Shown here: piece by piece, positions 1 to 10,520 of the stretch
Position numbering within the stretch: the stretch's first letter is position 1
Layout of the letters: every line of letters begins with the position of its first letter
Origin: Schoenoplectus triqueter
Lineage: Eukaryota > Streptophyta > Magnoliopsida > Poales > Cyperaceae
NCBI GenBank assembly: GCA_964058805.1
Contig: CAXKVV010001507.1
Location: 1 to 25,100, forward strand
DNA length: 25,100 bases
Direction: 5' to 3'
Made by a program: the position numbers and the translations under genes
The notes under the pieces: model-generated
What the model saw: only the letters and a program-made list of their open reading frames with translations
Told to the model about the DNA's origin: nothing
Databases searched by the model: none

Positions 1-640
1 CAGTTGTAAACCATTTTGTAACGGTTTGTGCGCATAATCACTTTTTCAGAGTTGTTTTTTCTATATAAAGGTTGGCTCTTTCTTCCCTCAAGAGTATGAG
101 TTCATTCTAGCAAAATATATTCTCATATTTAAAAGAGCAAAATCATTATAGAGAGAGCAACCAACCTTAAGATAATTAGTCAAATTCAAAGACTCAATTA
201 AATTGGTTTAACCTCTTTCTCTATTATCAAATCTAGAGATTTAGTCTCTCTTCCTTTCTCTAGTATTTCATCTAGCCTTGAGCTAGCACTTTCGAGACAT
301 TGTGCACTCGCATCCATTTGCTTTGTGTGAGAAGGGAAATGTTTAACTTTATAAATTGTTACTTCATTTAGTACATCGGCTCGACCTTGTTATCATGTCG
401 GGTGTCGGGAGTTCCGAAGAGTAGGATCATCAATATCTGAACTCCATTAAAACCCTTGTGTTTGCGTTTCTCTCACTTTTCTCTATTTACATTCTATTGT
501 AATATTTTTATTCGAGAATTATGATTAAATTGCTTGAATTGCCTTATTTAGTTTAAACGCTTCCGCCATTATTGTGTAATTAAGCCATTAAACCCTAATT
601 ATTATTTTTCAACACTTTCAACCTTTACTTCACGAGACGA
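1..640 (+). mobile_element. Possible LTR-like leader fragment, degenerate
   Basis: No protein is recognisable here. The stretch starts inside an AT-rich promoter-like sequence with a good TATA box (ctatataaag, 61-70). A long CT-rich transcribed-leader-like region without coding potential follows, with polyadenylation-like AT stretches near 500-600. This arrangement resembles the R/U5 part of a plant LTR retrotransposon. However, no paired LTR, no convincing TG...CA termini and no primer-binding site were found. It could equally be the 5' UTR of a gene lying to the left or a chance promoter. Confidence 0.25.
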
Positions 641-785
641 GGAACACTATCATCCATCCTATTGTGAATCTTAACAATAGTTTTTAAGTTCTTATGTACC
701 TCTCTATCAGAAATAAACTGAACGTACACCACGATGATTGATCTCCATCGCACAAACAACATGCAACTAGAGGTGGATCTAAATA

Positions 786-1260
786 ATACTAGGGGATCAG
801 TTGACCACCCCTCCCCTTAGATTTTGAGAAATAGTATTTTTACATTAATTTTTTATTAATATGATCTCGTAAATTTAATTTCTGACTCTCCCTTAATAGT
901 TTAATTACTTTCATTGAGAAAAAAATATTTAATACCGTGATTAACTATTAATTACTTTCATTGAGAAAAAATATTTAATACCGTGATTAACAAAAATATA
1001 TATAAATATTTCAAAAATATGAAGTTTCTAGAGAAAATTTTCTTCATCATCTTATTATCTATTATTTTATGTTTTATATTTTTATTATTTTTAACATATA
1101 AAAGAATATCATTTTGATAATTTTTTTTAGATAAAATGTAAGTTGAATTGTTGATTTTCTCCCTGACAGAAATGCTGCATCTGCTCCGACATGCAATGAA
1201 AGTATTGAAAAATACTTGAGCCATTTTTTTTTCAGCGTTAGCTTTGAAGATAACGACAAG
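786..1260. repeat. Dispersed AT-rich repeat, copy 1 (shared with ZIP intron 1)
   Basis: This stretch aligns by eye with 15450-15825 inside the first intron of the ZIP gene. Shared blocks are gagaaaaaaatatttaatac (at about 917 and 15571), an aaatatgaa...gagaaaa...ttcttcatc block (about 1014-1050), tattatctattatttta-like sequence (about 1055-1070), and a terminal block with ctgcatctg/ctgcatccg. The gagaaaaa...ccgtgattaac block is itself duplicated in tandem (901-947 and 948-992). A degenerate transposon-derived repeat, probably a non-coding remnant, is the simplest reading. Confidence 0.6.
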
Positions 1261-1289
1261 GGGAGGCCAGCGCTTACCCTCTTGTGTAT

Positions 1290-1440
1290 TATTTATCATT
1301 TTATTTTTTAAATTTTTTTAATTTTTAATATATAAAAGGATATTATTTTGATAATTTTTTTATTAGATAAAATATAGGTTGAATTGTTGATTCCCTCTGA
1401 TAAAAATTCAATATCTGTCCCTACATGCAATGAAAGGATT
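1290..1440. repeat. Partial second copy of the dispersed AT-rich repeat
   Basis: The 3' half of the repeat at 786-1260 is present again here. The elements gttgaattgttgatt and acatgcaatgaaag occur in the same order as at about 1141-1202. Together with copy 1 this makes a local direct duplication with roughly 240 bp offset. Confidence 0.55.
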
Positions 1441-2245
1441 TAAAATGGAACAAGACTGCTTTGGAGAGGTAGGTGGTTGCTGAGAGAAGTCAAAAATCCG
1501 ACTTCCCTCCTCCCTCTCTTAGCAACAGAGCTCCTCTCTTACTCTCTCTCAGGCTAAAGTCGGAAGAACTAAAGACAGAACAAAGTAAAATAGAGACGGA
1601 TGAATGTCGAGGTGGAGGGGTGGAGTAGGTTAGAGGGAGGATCTGAGATGACAAAGGAAAAAGGTCGGAGCAGAGGATGATCGAATGGAGAGGTCACAAC
1701 GGAGATGGAAATTAAGAGAAGTCAGAGGTGTAGAGGTGTGAGTAGAAAGAGATCAGGACAAAATACCAAAGGAAGAAGATCGAAGTGGAGAGATGGTGGC
1801 TACCAGCTTCTCCCTCTCATCATAATTTAATTAACTTAAACTAATAGATGATAATTGTTTCGTCACTTGTTATTGTCAATAACGATAGTTATTATTAATA
1901 ATTAAGCTTCGTGCATAACAGTAATAAGTTTCTCATATTGTACAAACTATAAAGTATCATAAATGAACTATTATTATTTTCACTTCGTGGGAATGAAAAC
2001 ACATGGGAATGAGTTCCTCAGATATTTTATAGGATTCCAATTTATAGAGAACGATAGAAGAGATATTCGCCGTAGAGAGAAAATGAAGAGAGAACGCGCA
2101 TCTTCATGGGAAATTAAATGAACACAGATCGGAAATTAAATGGAAAAAGTTCACAAAGACATCAATCCAAAAACAAGCTACCGAACAGCTCTTGGATAGA
2201 TTGCCCTGAAAAAACCCATAAATTTTCCACATCATTCTTTACATC
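1441..2245. other. Intergenic, purine-rich stretch, no gene seen
   Basis: From about 1560 to 1800 the plus strand is strongly purine-rich (repeated gaggtggag, cagaggatg and gatggaa-like words), preceded by a CT-rich stretch at 1500-1555. This strand asymmetry resembles untranslated leader or degraded satellite DNA. No open frame with protein character was found. The rest, up to the hAT target site, is ordinary AT-rich sequence. Confidence 0.5.
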
Positions 2246-2659
2246 CGAACGGTTAGGGCTGTCTAACTTTTGAAAGGATCACTAAAATGATCACTGACGT
2301 TAATCGTTTTGTTAAGAGTAACGAGTGAATTTTTTTTGTGTTAACCGTTTCATTTTATAAACAGAACACTATATCATTGTGTTGATCGTTACGTTCAACA
2401 AAACAGTTGAAACGTGCAAAATGATTAAAAGTTTCTGACCGTTTAACAAATAAGTTTTGGACAATTTCAATCAGAAAAAATATTACTAAAAATCATAAAA
2501 ATTATATTGATTCCAAAAATAAAATATTACAGTTTCATAAAAGCACACACTGACACACATAATGTTTCGACTTGTATATTATAAACTTGCACACGTTGAC
2601 ACACATTAACACATACCAAAAGACTTACATATTACAACCATAAAAGACCAAAGTAAATA

Positions 2660-3110
2660 ACTGAAATAGAAAATCAAATACCAGTGATCTCAAGCTCTTT
2701 TCTTAGCCAGGACTCAATCTAATTATCTAAGCCATATTACCAAGTAAGTGGCTGAAACAAGGAGCCAAATACCAGCAACTCGGATCTCAAGCTCTTTTCT
2801 CAGTCATATACCAATCTCAGCCAATTTATCAATCTCAACCAAAGACTAATTTTATAAACATGTAAAATCTCTAACATCATCGAAAATCACTGCTTGAGAT
2901 ATAGGGAGCCAAGGAGTAACTGACTCCAGGCTACAACCAGTCAATTACAAGGCAACAAAGCAACAAGACAATAAGCCAGCAAGACAATAACTAACAAGAC
3001 AACAAGCCAGCAACCAACAACCAAACTAAGTAATAAATAACAAGCCAGCAATGCAACAAGACAGCAAGCCAATAAAATCATAGAAAAAGTTACATTGACA
3101 TACAATTTCA
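2660..3110. repeat. Low-complexity and short tandem repeats within the hAT element
   Basis: Two copies of a segment containing caaataccag...tctcaagctcttttct lie about 90 bp apart (about 2677 and 2767). From about 2945 to 3075 there is a degenerate array of caacaag/cagcaag/ccagcaa words. Its reverse strand gives a spurious leucine-rich reading frame that should not be annotated as a protein. Confidence 0.6.
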
Positions 3111-4900
3111 TGTTCCACTGCCACATACACCATCACTCAATGCCTCATCATCACTGGGCCATAATGTATCACCAAATTCTCCACCATTTTCTGGCACATA
3201 ACACAGACAAACAAAAAGACAGTAAGAGTTACACTGAGAACAGCGAGAGCAACTAGCAGGAACAAATAAAACACATATCAGTAACTGAAGCACGCAACCA
3301 ATCCTGAGCACATACAAGAGCTTCAATACTTTCATCATTTAGAGAGTTTCTAACAATGTTTAGTTTCCTACCACTAGTATTGAAACATGATTCAGATGCC
3401 ACTGTGGAAATTAGGATAGCTAGGATGTCCCAGGTTAATCGAGCAAGAATGAGATATTTTGGGGCCTTTCATTTCCACCATGCTAGGATATCAAGATCAT
3501 CATCCAAACTGGCTTCATCAAGTGCATCAGCTAGATATTTATCTAGCTCTGATTTTATTGGTTCAGAGATCTTTTTAACACGTATGAAATCTTTTAAACC
3601 AGTCATTGTATCACTGACACTACTGCTGACACTAGAACCATGCCTATATAATATAAACATATTATCACTGACACTACTTATCTGGCACTGCTGACACTAC
3701 TTAATTGCAGTTCAAGAATGAATAAATAAAATTCATGTTTAGTGTTATACCTCAAGTGTTGTGCTGAGCTACCAGGTTGGTTACGTACCAACTTTGAGTG
3801 TGCATCTGCATACTCTTGGAACAGCTCATTAATGTAATTCTTCAAATTGGCTATAAACCAAGCACATTCATTGATATACATTTATTGAATGTAGTACTCA
3901 ACAACAGTTAACTTGCATCTAGGATCAAGAACACAAAAATTACCAACAGATTATTCCCACTACTCCAATACTTATCCCACTTAACAAACATTTCTGTACC
4001 ATTTTGACAATAAAGGGATATGAACTACTTTTTATTTTTTTTAATACTCAAATAAACTTCATAAAACTCCGGAAAGAACAGATTCAATGTTAGATACTTA
4101 GTGTCACTCAACTTCAATGTAGCATCATAAAATACTTTCAAATACACTACAAATTCCTTTACTTTCTCCCATTCTTATTCACTTAGGTTCAGTTTGTACC
4201 TTTTATCAAGAGCAACATATTTATTAATTGCCTCTTGGAGCTCCAAGGCTAACTTTAACATCAAATAGGTAGAGTTTCAACGTGTTTGAACACCCCAAGC
4301 AGGTTGTTTACTTGGAGCATTAACCTGAAAAGTAACAACATTATGATTAAATTAAAATAAGATAAAAATGATTAAATTAATTTAACCTGAAAGTTTGATT
4401 GAATACCTGTGTTGCTGCCAGTCTAAATTCTCCATTCTTTGTTGTGAATAACGAATGTACTTCATCGTTTCATGAATATTGTTTATCTCATCACTTAATA
4501 CACTAAGTCCATCTTGAACAATTAGATTCAAGATGTGACAACCACACATTTGATGAAAGATTGACCCAGATACTGGAAGTTTAATTTTTAGAGATGTATT
4601 AATAATTCTTTAATGCAAGCATCATTGGCAGAAGAATTATCAAGTACAAGACATAATATTTTTTTGTCCAAATTCCACAACACCAACTTATCATAAATGG
4701 CTTGAGCTATGTTCAAACCAGTGTGTGGAGATAGTAAATAGGTAAAATTGATGATTATTTTTCTCAAATTCTAACTGTCATCAATATAATGACATGTGAG
4801 AGCCATGAAACCTTTATTTTTCCCCTTAGTTGTCCATAAATCACTTGTGAAACTAAATCTACAGTCTAGCTTGCCAAACAAATCATACAAACTACATCTT

Positions 4901-4975
4901 TCCTCTTCATAAAGATTAATGTAATCAAGTCTTATTGTATTCCTCTTCATAAAGATTAATGCAATCAAGTCTCAG
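4901..4975. repeat. Tandem duplication, 40-bp period, in the transposase relic
   Basis: The block beginning tcctcttcataaagattaat occurs at 4901 and again at 4941, followed in both by g(t/c)aatcaagtct. The duplication falls just upstream of the TSDLWT region on the transposase strand and repeats the word for INLYEEER-type coding sequence. It therefore looks like a post-insertion slippage event. Confidence 0.75.
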
Positions 4976-5039
4976 ATACTAATAAAGTACTAACATACTG
5001 TAAAATATACTGATAAGTGCAAGTACTATCATTTCTCAC

Positions 5040-5370
5040 TAACTAACCTAATGACAAGTACTAACATATTGCAATTGCAACTTTATAAGTGCTCAATTTC
5101 ACAAACTAACATACTTGAAGTGCTCAATTTCATAAACTAACATATTGATAAGTGATAAGTGCTCAATTTCAAATATTGACAGTTATTGATAAATGCTCAA
5201 CATACTACAAGTGCTCAATTTCAAGTAACACACTGATAGTTACTGTCAAATGCTCATTTTTCCTTTCAATTATATTTCTGTCACATGCTCACATAATGAC
5301 AATTGCTCAAGTTCAATTATATTTCTCACATACTAACATACTGTCAGTTACTAAAATGCTCAATTAAGTT
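5040..5370. repeat. Degenerate array of gtgctcaatttca units in the hAT element
   Basis: The words aagtgctcaatttca or aaatgctca recur about every 30-40 bases (near 5089, 5116, 5157, 5192, 5208, 5249, 5287 and 5351), with interspersed actaacatact blocks. There is no coding potential. The array lies between the putative N-terminal exon and the catalytic part of the transposase, so it is most likely an expanded intron sequence. Confidence 0.6.
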
Positions 5371-6416
5371 AAAAAAAACTGACTCATCGTCAGAAATATC
5401 AGGCTCAGATATAATAAAATCTGAATCAGTCATCCTCGCACTGTCACACAATAAAAACCAGTAAAATCACACACAATAAGAGAAAAAATAGCAAGAGCAG
5501 GACCTGCAACGAGAGAGACATACAGTAAGAGAAAAAAAAAATCAAAGAGTGTATCAGGCTAAGAAACTCAAATAGTAAGAAAAAAAATTACCTTTCTGAC
5601 TCTTTCTTTCTTTCTTTCTCTCTTTTTTTTTTCTTTCTTCCTGACTTTGTTCTTTCCATCAACAACATAAGTTACACAATATATAGCAACGATTCGATCG
5701 CCTGGTAGTGTTGACGACGCCTCCATCAACAACCCGTCAACTATCTCTCAGTCTGGTTGGTCTATTCCTTCACCTTTCCCTTAGCCCTAGACATCCGTTC
5801 TGGAAACTGTGACAGATCATCGAAGGGAGACACCAGTCACATGGTTGACCGGGACTTACGCACCAATGGCAAAGGAATGTTGAAAGATCGAATCATTTCT
5901 TAGCACTTATAAGAGAGAGAGGAGATTGACTGATCGAGACAGCTAGAGAGTGGGTCAAAGGTGTCAGAGGAGATCTGCTGAGTGAGAAAGGGAGATAGTT
6001 GGTTGAGTGCGAGAGAGGAGAGCCGAGAGCGGCTGAGCGAGACAGAAGAGATCAAGAGATTAGGGTTTGATTTCTCCGACAAGAAAAAAGGAGACCGAGC
6101 GGCGGAAAAGACGAGAGTGAGGTATTAGGTGAGTGAGAGACGCATGCAGTCTGCGGTATTAGGTGAGGGTTTTCTCCACTCTTTGTACACTGAAATCGAC
6201 AGAATAGCAGCCGGGTAGAATTCTAAACGAAACTAACGAAATTAGCAAAACGAAACAGGACGATTTCGTTGATTGTTCCGTTCTGTGAACGAAATGTATA
6301 TTATTTTCGTTAACCATTTCGTCACTGAAACGGAAATAAAATGTTTGACTGTTCCGTTTCGTTAGTTACGAAACAGAACGGTCAAACGAAAATTTTTTGA
6401 CAGCCCTACAAACGGT

Positions 6417-7039
6417 GCCTCAAGCATTGTCATTGAAGTGCTAAATTTAATTAGCACTTGACCTTAGCTCATTAGCTAAGACTACATAGTAATTTAGACT
6501 GGGCGAAAGCGGAATTAAGCATGCGAGTTAGTAAAAAACAGAATTTATTTTTTGATAAAAGACAAAAGAAAAAATAATCAAGCATGTCGACGAGGTGAAA
6601 GCAGAGTTAAGCGAGGGCTAGGTAAAAGGTGTGTGGAGAAATGCACGGCAGTTCAGCTCAATCCACATAATGTGGGTTGAAGGCATGATATGTGCATTTT
6701 TTTTTTGACAATCTCTTCAACACAACTTTTACTAAAATTAGAAAGATTGTTAAGGGGATTTTGGAGGTATCTAGATTGAGATTATGGTAGTCCGATCCCA
6801 TTAATATAGAGATCAATTGAACTGCTTTACCCAACTTAATATTCAAAAATACAATTGCATAACACATAATGTAGGGCGGGGCCATAATTTGATTATAGAG
6901 AGGCCGAGTTAGCAGGATCCAAAACAATAAAGACTAAATTGATAATAGAGAGACTAATTAATAATTTATATATAACTATAACTAATTTTCATAATCTCTT
7001 TAAACATTTGCATAAATTCTGGGGCAGCCTATAGCCCCT
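6417..7039. other. Intergenic AT-rich sequence, no gene seen
   Basis: This is the right flank of the hAT element. It contains short reading frames only, none resembling a protein family. No long repeat partner elsewhere in the window was recognised. Confidence 0.5.
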
Positions 7040-7520
7040 TGAATTAGCCCTGACTCAACAGACACTAATTTGGTCCGGATTAGAGATTTGAAAATGGGAC
7101 GGGGCGGAATGGTCCAGGTGAAACATCTCCGGGTCATGGGTGAGTGCGGGTCACGGGTGGGGCGGGTCGTGTTTGAGCGGTCCAAAATTAGAAAATTTTG
7201 ACATGATCCGTATTGGACCCCCACGGATACAACTCTCACGGATTGGGACGGGTGGGCCAAGAGCCGGTTCGGATGGATCATGGCGAGCGGAACGGGTCGA
7301 TTATTTTTAACTTCACAAAAAAATGTTGCTTCATTAAGCGTTATAACGTTACACTCAACCGTTATAACAGTTCATCCAAGTATTTTTAAACCGTTGTAAC
7401 GTTATCTGACAAGGGTATGAAGTAGTGGGTAGCGGGTGAGAATGAGACATGTGAGCGTGAGTCACAGGTGAGAGCAGGGCGGGTAAAAACGGAACAAATA
7501 TGATAGTTTCGTTTTTAAAA
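7040..7520. mobile_element. Possible hAT-derived subterminal fragment, GC-rich
   Basis: This island is much richer in G and C than its surroundings. It is full of gcgggtc, cgggtgg, gggacggg and cacgggt words at 7090-7290, followed by aacgttac, ccgttataac and ccgttgtaacg words at 7340-7400. Arrays of CGGGT/ACCCG words together with aaCGGTt-type words are typical of subterminal regions of plant Ac/Tam3-like hAT elements. No terminal inverted repeats or target duplication could be delimited, so the assignment is tentative. Confidence 0.35.
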
Positions 7521-8209
7521 TTTGTATATCCGACACTTACTAAGACTGGACCATTAATAAATCCGGATCTACTCCAGAACAGTTCAGGATAAATGAGGAT
7601 GACGAATTTACACGAAGCGAGTTTATCCGTTTAGATTTTTTCAAACCTCTAGTCCGACCATGCGATCTTCGATTTAGATTTACTGTCTGTCCAAGTACAA
7701 ATACTGCATCAATGTCAACTCCAATAACGCTAATGGCTCGTAAGCGCATTATGGCCGGATGACGCTGCTCCGAGGAATCGAATCCTAGGTACCCTTGAAA
7801 GTTGAGATTTAAGAGCGACTCCATGTCTCCGTCCCCATCTCTACAACACTCGTCAATGGGGTCCCACACAAGTCAGACATGAGTCATCCTGACTTTAGTG
7901 ATTGGTCTCATTCCAAATTAACAAGGACATGAATTCATGACTTTTTAAACAAACAAAAAAAATGAAACAAAAGGGCTCATGCTAACGCAGTAACAATGCA
8001 TTGAATTCTAGTGGTCACATATTTGGAATCAGATGTGTGCACACTTCATTTTATAATTAATGTAAATCAACTAACTAATTGCATGAAAAACAGAACACCC
8101 CATGTCCATGAGCTTGATCCATATGAACAAAAGAATGGAGATTACTTTTCTCTTAACTGAACTATAAGTTACGCATGAAATGGATGTTAATTTTAAGCAA
8201 AATTATAAT
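7521..8209. other. Intergenic, no supported gene
   Basis: A 109-codon minus-strand frame at 7540-7869 is open but has no recognisable domain, no neighbouring gene structure and mixed hydrophilic composition. It is more likely fortuitous in a GC-rich stretch. From 7920 to 8209 the sequence is AT-rich with nothing identifiable. Confidence 0.45.
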
Positions 8210-8555
8210 GGGTAGGGATTCTTTGATAACTAGTTATTTTGACAATTTTGACAACTACTTTTAAATAAATTCATAAAAATTCTAAAAAAAAATCACAAAC
8301 ATATTATTGAACTTATAGATTGATTGTGTTTCAAGTTTCATGTTATTTTAATATTATTTGATATTCCATCAAGGATCGTTAAATTTGAACCATTAAGATT
8401 ATCATATAATTTTTGATGGCATTTGTTGGAATATCAGATAACACTCAAATTGTATGAAAGTTGAAAAACATTCAATCTATAAATTGAAGAATATTTTATT
8501 TTTTTTATAAATTTAATTGAGAATGGTTGTTAAGATTGTCAAAGAATCCCCACCC
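8210..8555. mobile_element. Hairpin MITE, family A copy 1
   Basis: The left end gggtagggattctttga and the right end tcaaagaatccccaccc are inverted copies. The inverted similarity continues inward over most of the element: catcaagg/ttgatggc words near the centre, and cttatagattgat opposing atctataaattgaag. It is a foldback element with no coding capacity. A second member of the same family lies at 11233-11574. Confidence 0.82.
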
Positions 8556-8597
8556 TATACATATAACGCGTTGCATTCTAGACTTTCTATATATGAG

Positions 8598-8967
8598 GAA
8601 GTCTAAAATACAACGCATTACACGAATGCACTTGTACACCATGTTAAAAACTCAAACTTTAAATTCAAAATAACCGATCTAAATCATCCAATTTGTTCTC
8701 CATATAAAACTCTTGTAGAAAATCAAAATTTATATTTTTTAAAATTTATTTATTATTTTTTGGGTAGGAAGAAAATCGTCACTATTGGACGATCTAAAAT
8801 CTTCAAATCAAGTAACTTTCTCTTGGCACAAAATTTTCAAAAAAAAAAAATTTATTTTCTACAAGATTAAAATTTTAATGGTTCAGATTGATCATTTTTA
8901 ACTTAAAGATTAAAATTTTAACACGATATATGGACACATCCATGCAACATGTTGCATTTTAGACTTC
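8598..8967. mobile_element. Hairpin MITE, family B copy 1
   Basis: The ends are gaagtctaaaatacaacgc (8598) and, inverted, attttagacttc (to 8967). The arms remain inverted-complementary inward, with cttgtagaaaat opposing attttctacaag. A leftover right-end-like sequence of the same family sits just before it (8568-8590, gttgcattctagacttt). A half copy of this family lies at 12100-12330. It is flanked on the right by a short TA tract. Confidence 0.82.
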
Positions 8968-9044
8968 ATATATATATATAGGGAGATCTTACGATGCTTC
9001 GTGAAAAAAGAGGCGTTTTGCTCCGGCCTAAAAAAATCTCACAA

Positions 9045-9345
9045 AATCAAAGTTCAAATTGTCAATTTAATTCACCTACAATAAACTACAAATTTAAATC
9101 TTATAGAATACCAAATTTGATTATATTTGGAGCTTTCTAACTATTTTTTGGATTTTTAAAAAGTACCTCAATAATAATAATAATAAAATAATGATATATG
9201 CACCTAAAAAATATATCTTTCAAAAAACCATAAAAATAGTTATAAAGCTCTAAAAATAGTAAAATTTTATATTCAATAAGTTTTTAATATCTAGATTATT
9301 GTAGACTAATTAGATTGATATTTCAAGCATTCAATAATATTTTTG
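9045..9345. mobile_element. Probable hairpin MITE remnant, family F
   Basis: Inverted arms are visible: gtcaatttaattcacctacaa (9059-9079) opposes the reverse complement of ttgtagactaattagattga (9300-9319). Likewise tttggagctttctaactatt opposes aatagttataaagctctaaa. The exact ends are unclear because the sequence is AT-rich and decayed. Confidence 0.5.
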
Positions 9346-9765
9346 GTCATGGTATTTTTTTTATTATACCCATTTTATCCCTCAATTAGATGGATAATAT
9401 TTATTTTTGGTTGATCGAACGTATGTGATCGCGTCCATTGATCTCCTCTTTCTCTCCATTTCTTTCCCATATATACTATTATTTCCATAATTTTTTTTTA
9501 ATTTAGCAACCTTGTGCATATTTGGTAAGAAATTAATGGTGATAATATATATTAGAATAATTTATTTTTCTTGCCATAAAAATCATGAATCATTAATTCA
9601 TATTGTTTAAAAATCCCATCCAACATTAAATATAGTCTTTATTATAGGTTTTATCTATAATTTGGTGAATTTATAATTTAATATTAGATAAATGTGAATT
9701 TTTTATTTTATAATTTTTTAATGTTTAAATAAAAAAGTCTACTGCAACGCGTGGGTATATAGCTA

Positions 9766-9766
<1 letters not shown>

Positions 9767-9864
<98 letters not shown>

Positions 9865-9870
9865 AAGAGA
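9767..9870. repeat. Compound microsatellite (TA)32 (GA)15
   Basis: A perfect 64-bp TA run (9767-9830) is followed directly by a 30-bp GA run (9831-9860) and aagaaagaga. It abuts the left end of the family C hairpin element. Confidence 0.97.
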
Positions 9871-10253
9871 GTAAAACTAGCATGCTCCTAAGACTATAGA
9901 GCCACTCCGTTATCCTAGCCAAAAAATATATATCAAATCATCTTTAAATTTGTATTTATCACTCTCATTGAATTATTCATATAGAAATCTTATGAAGTAT
10001 ACAAAATTGGGATGTTTCGAGTTTTTAAGTCACTATTTTTAATTTTTGCAAATAATGTACAAATATTAAATATTTTATTATTATTTTTAGAGCTGATTTT
10101 TAAAAATTAAAAAGAGTGACTTAGAAAATTTAAAACTCCCTAAATTTTTATATCCAACAAAATTTTCATATGAAGAATTAAATGAGAGTGATAAATCAAA
10201 ATTTAGAGATTATTTGTTGTACTTTTTGAATTAGAATCACAGAGGGGTTTTAC
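9871..10253. mobile_element. Hairpin MITE, family C copy 1
   Basis: The short end gtaaaac at 9871 is matched by gttttac at the right end (to 10253). Inside, the left arm (aaatcatctttaaattt, atcactctcatt, aaaatt...gatgtttcgag) is the inverted counterpart of the right arm. The centre, ttattattatttttagagct, is shared with the related element at 11651-12070. Confidence 0.75.
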
Positions 10254-10289
10254 GGAGTACAAAACCTCCCGTGCTTTACATTTATATCT

Positions 10290-10520
10290 CTAATTCAAAA
10301 ATCTAAATGACCGATCCAAATCATTGAACATGACCTTTAAAATTAAATATCTTTGAAGATCAAATTAAAATAATTATAATTGGATGGCATAGAAATTATT
10401 AGATCAATAAATTTGTATTCATCTAAAAAATAATATATTTTTTAAAAATATAATTTTTTTCTTCAGAGATATTTCAATATAAAGATCATGTTCAACAAAA
10501 TTTGGATCAGTCATTTGCGT
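10290..10520. mobile_element. Hairpin MITE, family D copy 1
   Basis: The left arm aaatgaccgatccaaatcat (10301-10320) opposes the right-arm sequence atttggatcagtcattt. The complementarity extends through gaacatgacctt/aagatcatgttc and tatctttgaag/cttcagagatat. It is related to the adjacent element beginning at 10517, with which it is arranged head to tail. Confidence 0.7.

Larger units (their letters stand above)
3113..5433 (-). pseudogene. Broken hAT transposase, RICESLEEPER/ZBED-like
   Basis: Successive minus-strand segments match plant hAT (RICESLEEPER-type) transposases in the correct order. A possible N-terminus starts at 5433 (MTDSDFIISEPDISDDES). A SRFSFTSDLWTTKGKNK-like block with CHYID follows at about 4970-4774; the segment begins with RFSF rather than SRFSF. 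Next come LVLDNSSANDACIKE (about 4670-4620), CGCHILNLIVQDGLSVL (about 4545-4490), NAPSKQPAWGVQTR*NST (about 4320-4268), and LKLSDTKYLTLNLFFPEFYE (about 4115-4050). The C-terminal hAT dimerisation domain lies at about 3590-3255, with DKYLADALDEASLDDDLDI, ISTVASESCFNTSGRKL and EALVCAQDWLR. Breaks include stops at 4771-4773, 4277-4279, 4175-4177 and 3469-3471, and a one-base frameshift near 4600. The BED zinc finger was not found. The 5' leader (about 6080-5880, minus) contains a CT-rich, UTR-like sequence. Confidence 0.9.
2246..6416 (-). mobile_element. Full-length decayed hAT DNA transposon with TIRs and TSD
   Basis: The element runs from 2254 to 6408 (4,155 bp). Its ends are perfect 10-bp inverted repeats, TAGGGCTGTC (2254-2263) and GACAGCCCTA (6399-6408). 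They are flanked by 8-bp target duplications, cgaacggt (2246-2253) and caaacggt (6409-6416), matching at 7 of 8 bases. An 8-bp TSD with short TIRs is diagnostic for the hAT superfamily. Inside, on the minus strand, lies a broken transposase with TSDLWT, NLIVQD, NST and hAT-C dimerisation motifs. Subterminal zones are rich in aacgaaa, cgttac and aacggt words, as expected for transposase-binding arrays. The element is non-autonomous now because the coding region has several stops and at least one frameshift. Confidence 0.92.

Noticed and set aside
2941..3126. Leucine-rich minus-strand frame of 61 codons
   Set aside because: It is produced by a degenerate caacaag/cagcaag repeat and has no start context or homology. 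It lies in the non-coding end of the hAT element.
5900..6082. 60-codon Ser/Leu-rich minus-strand frame at the transposon 5' side
   Set aside because: CT-rich leader-like sequence gives Ser/Leu codons by composition. It is better read as the 5' UTR of the transposase transcript.
7540..7869. 109-codon minus-strand frame
   Set aside because: No domain, no conserved motif and no gene structure. It is probably an accidental open frame beside the GC-rich repeat segment.
9725..9922. Minus-strand frame with Ser-Leu and Ile-Tyr repeats
   Set aside because: It is the translation of the TA and GA microsatellites.
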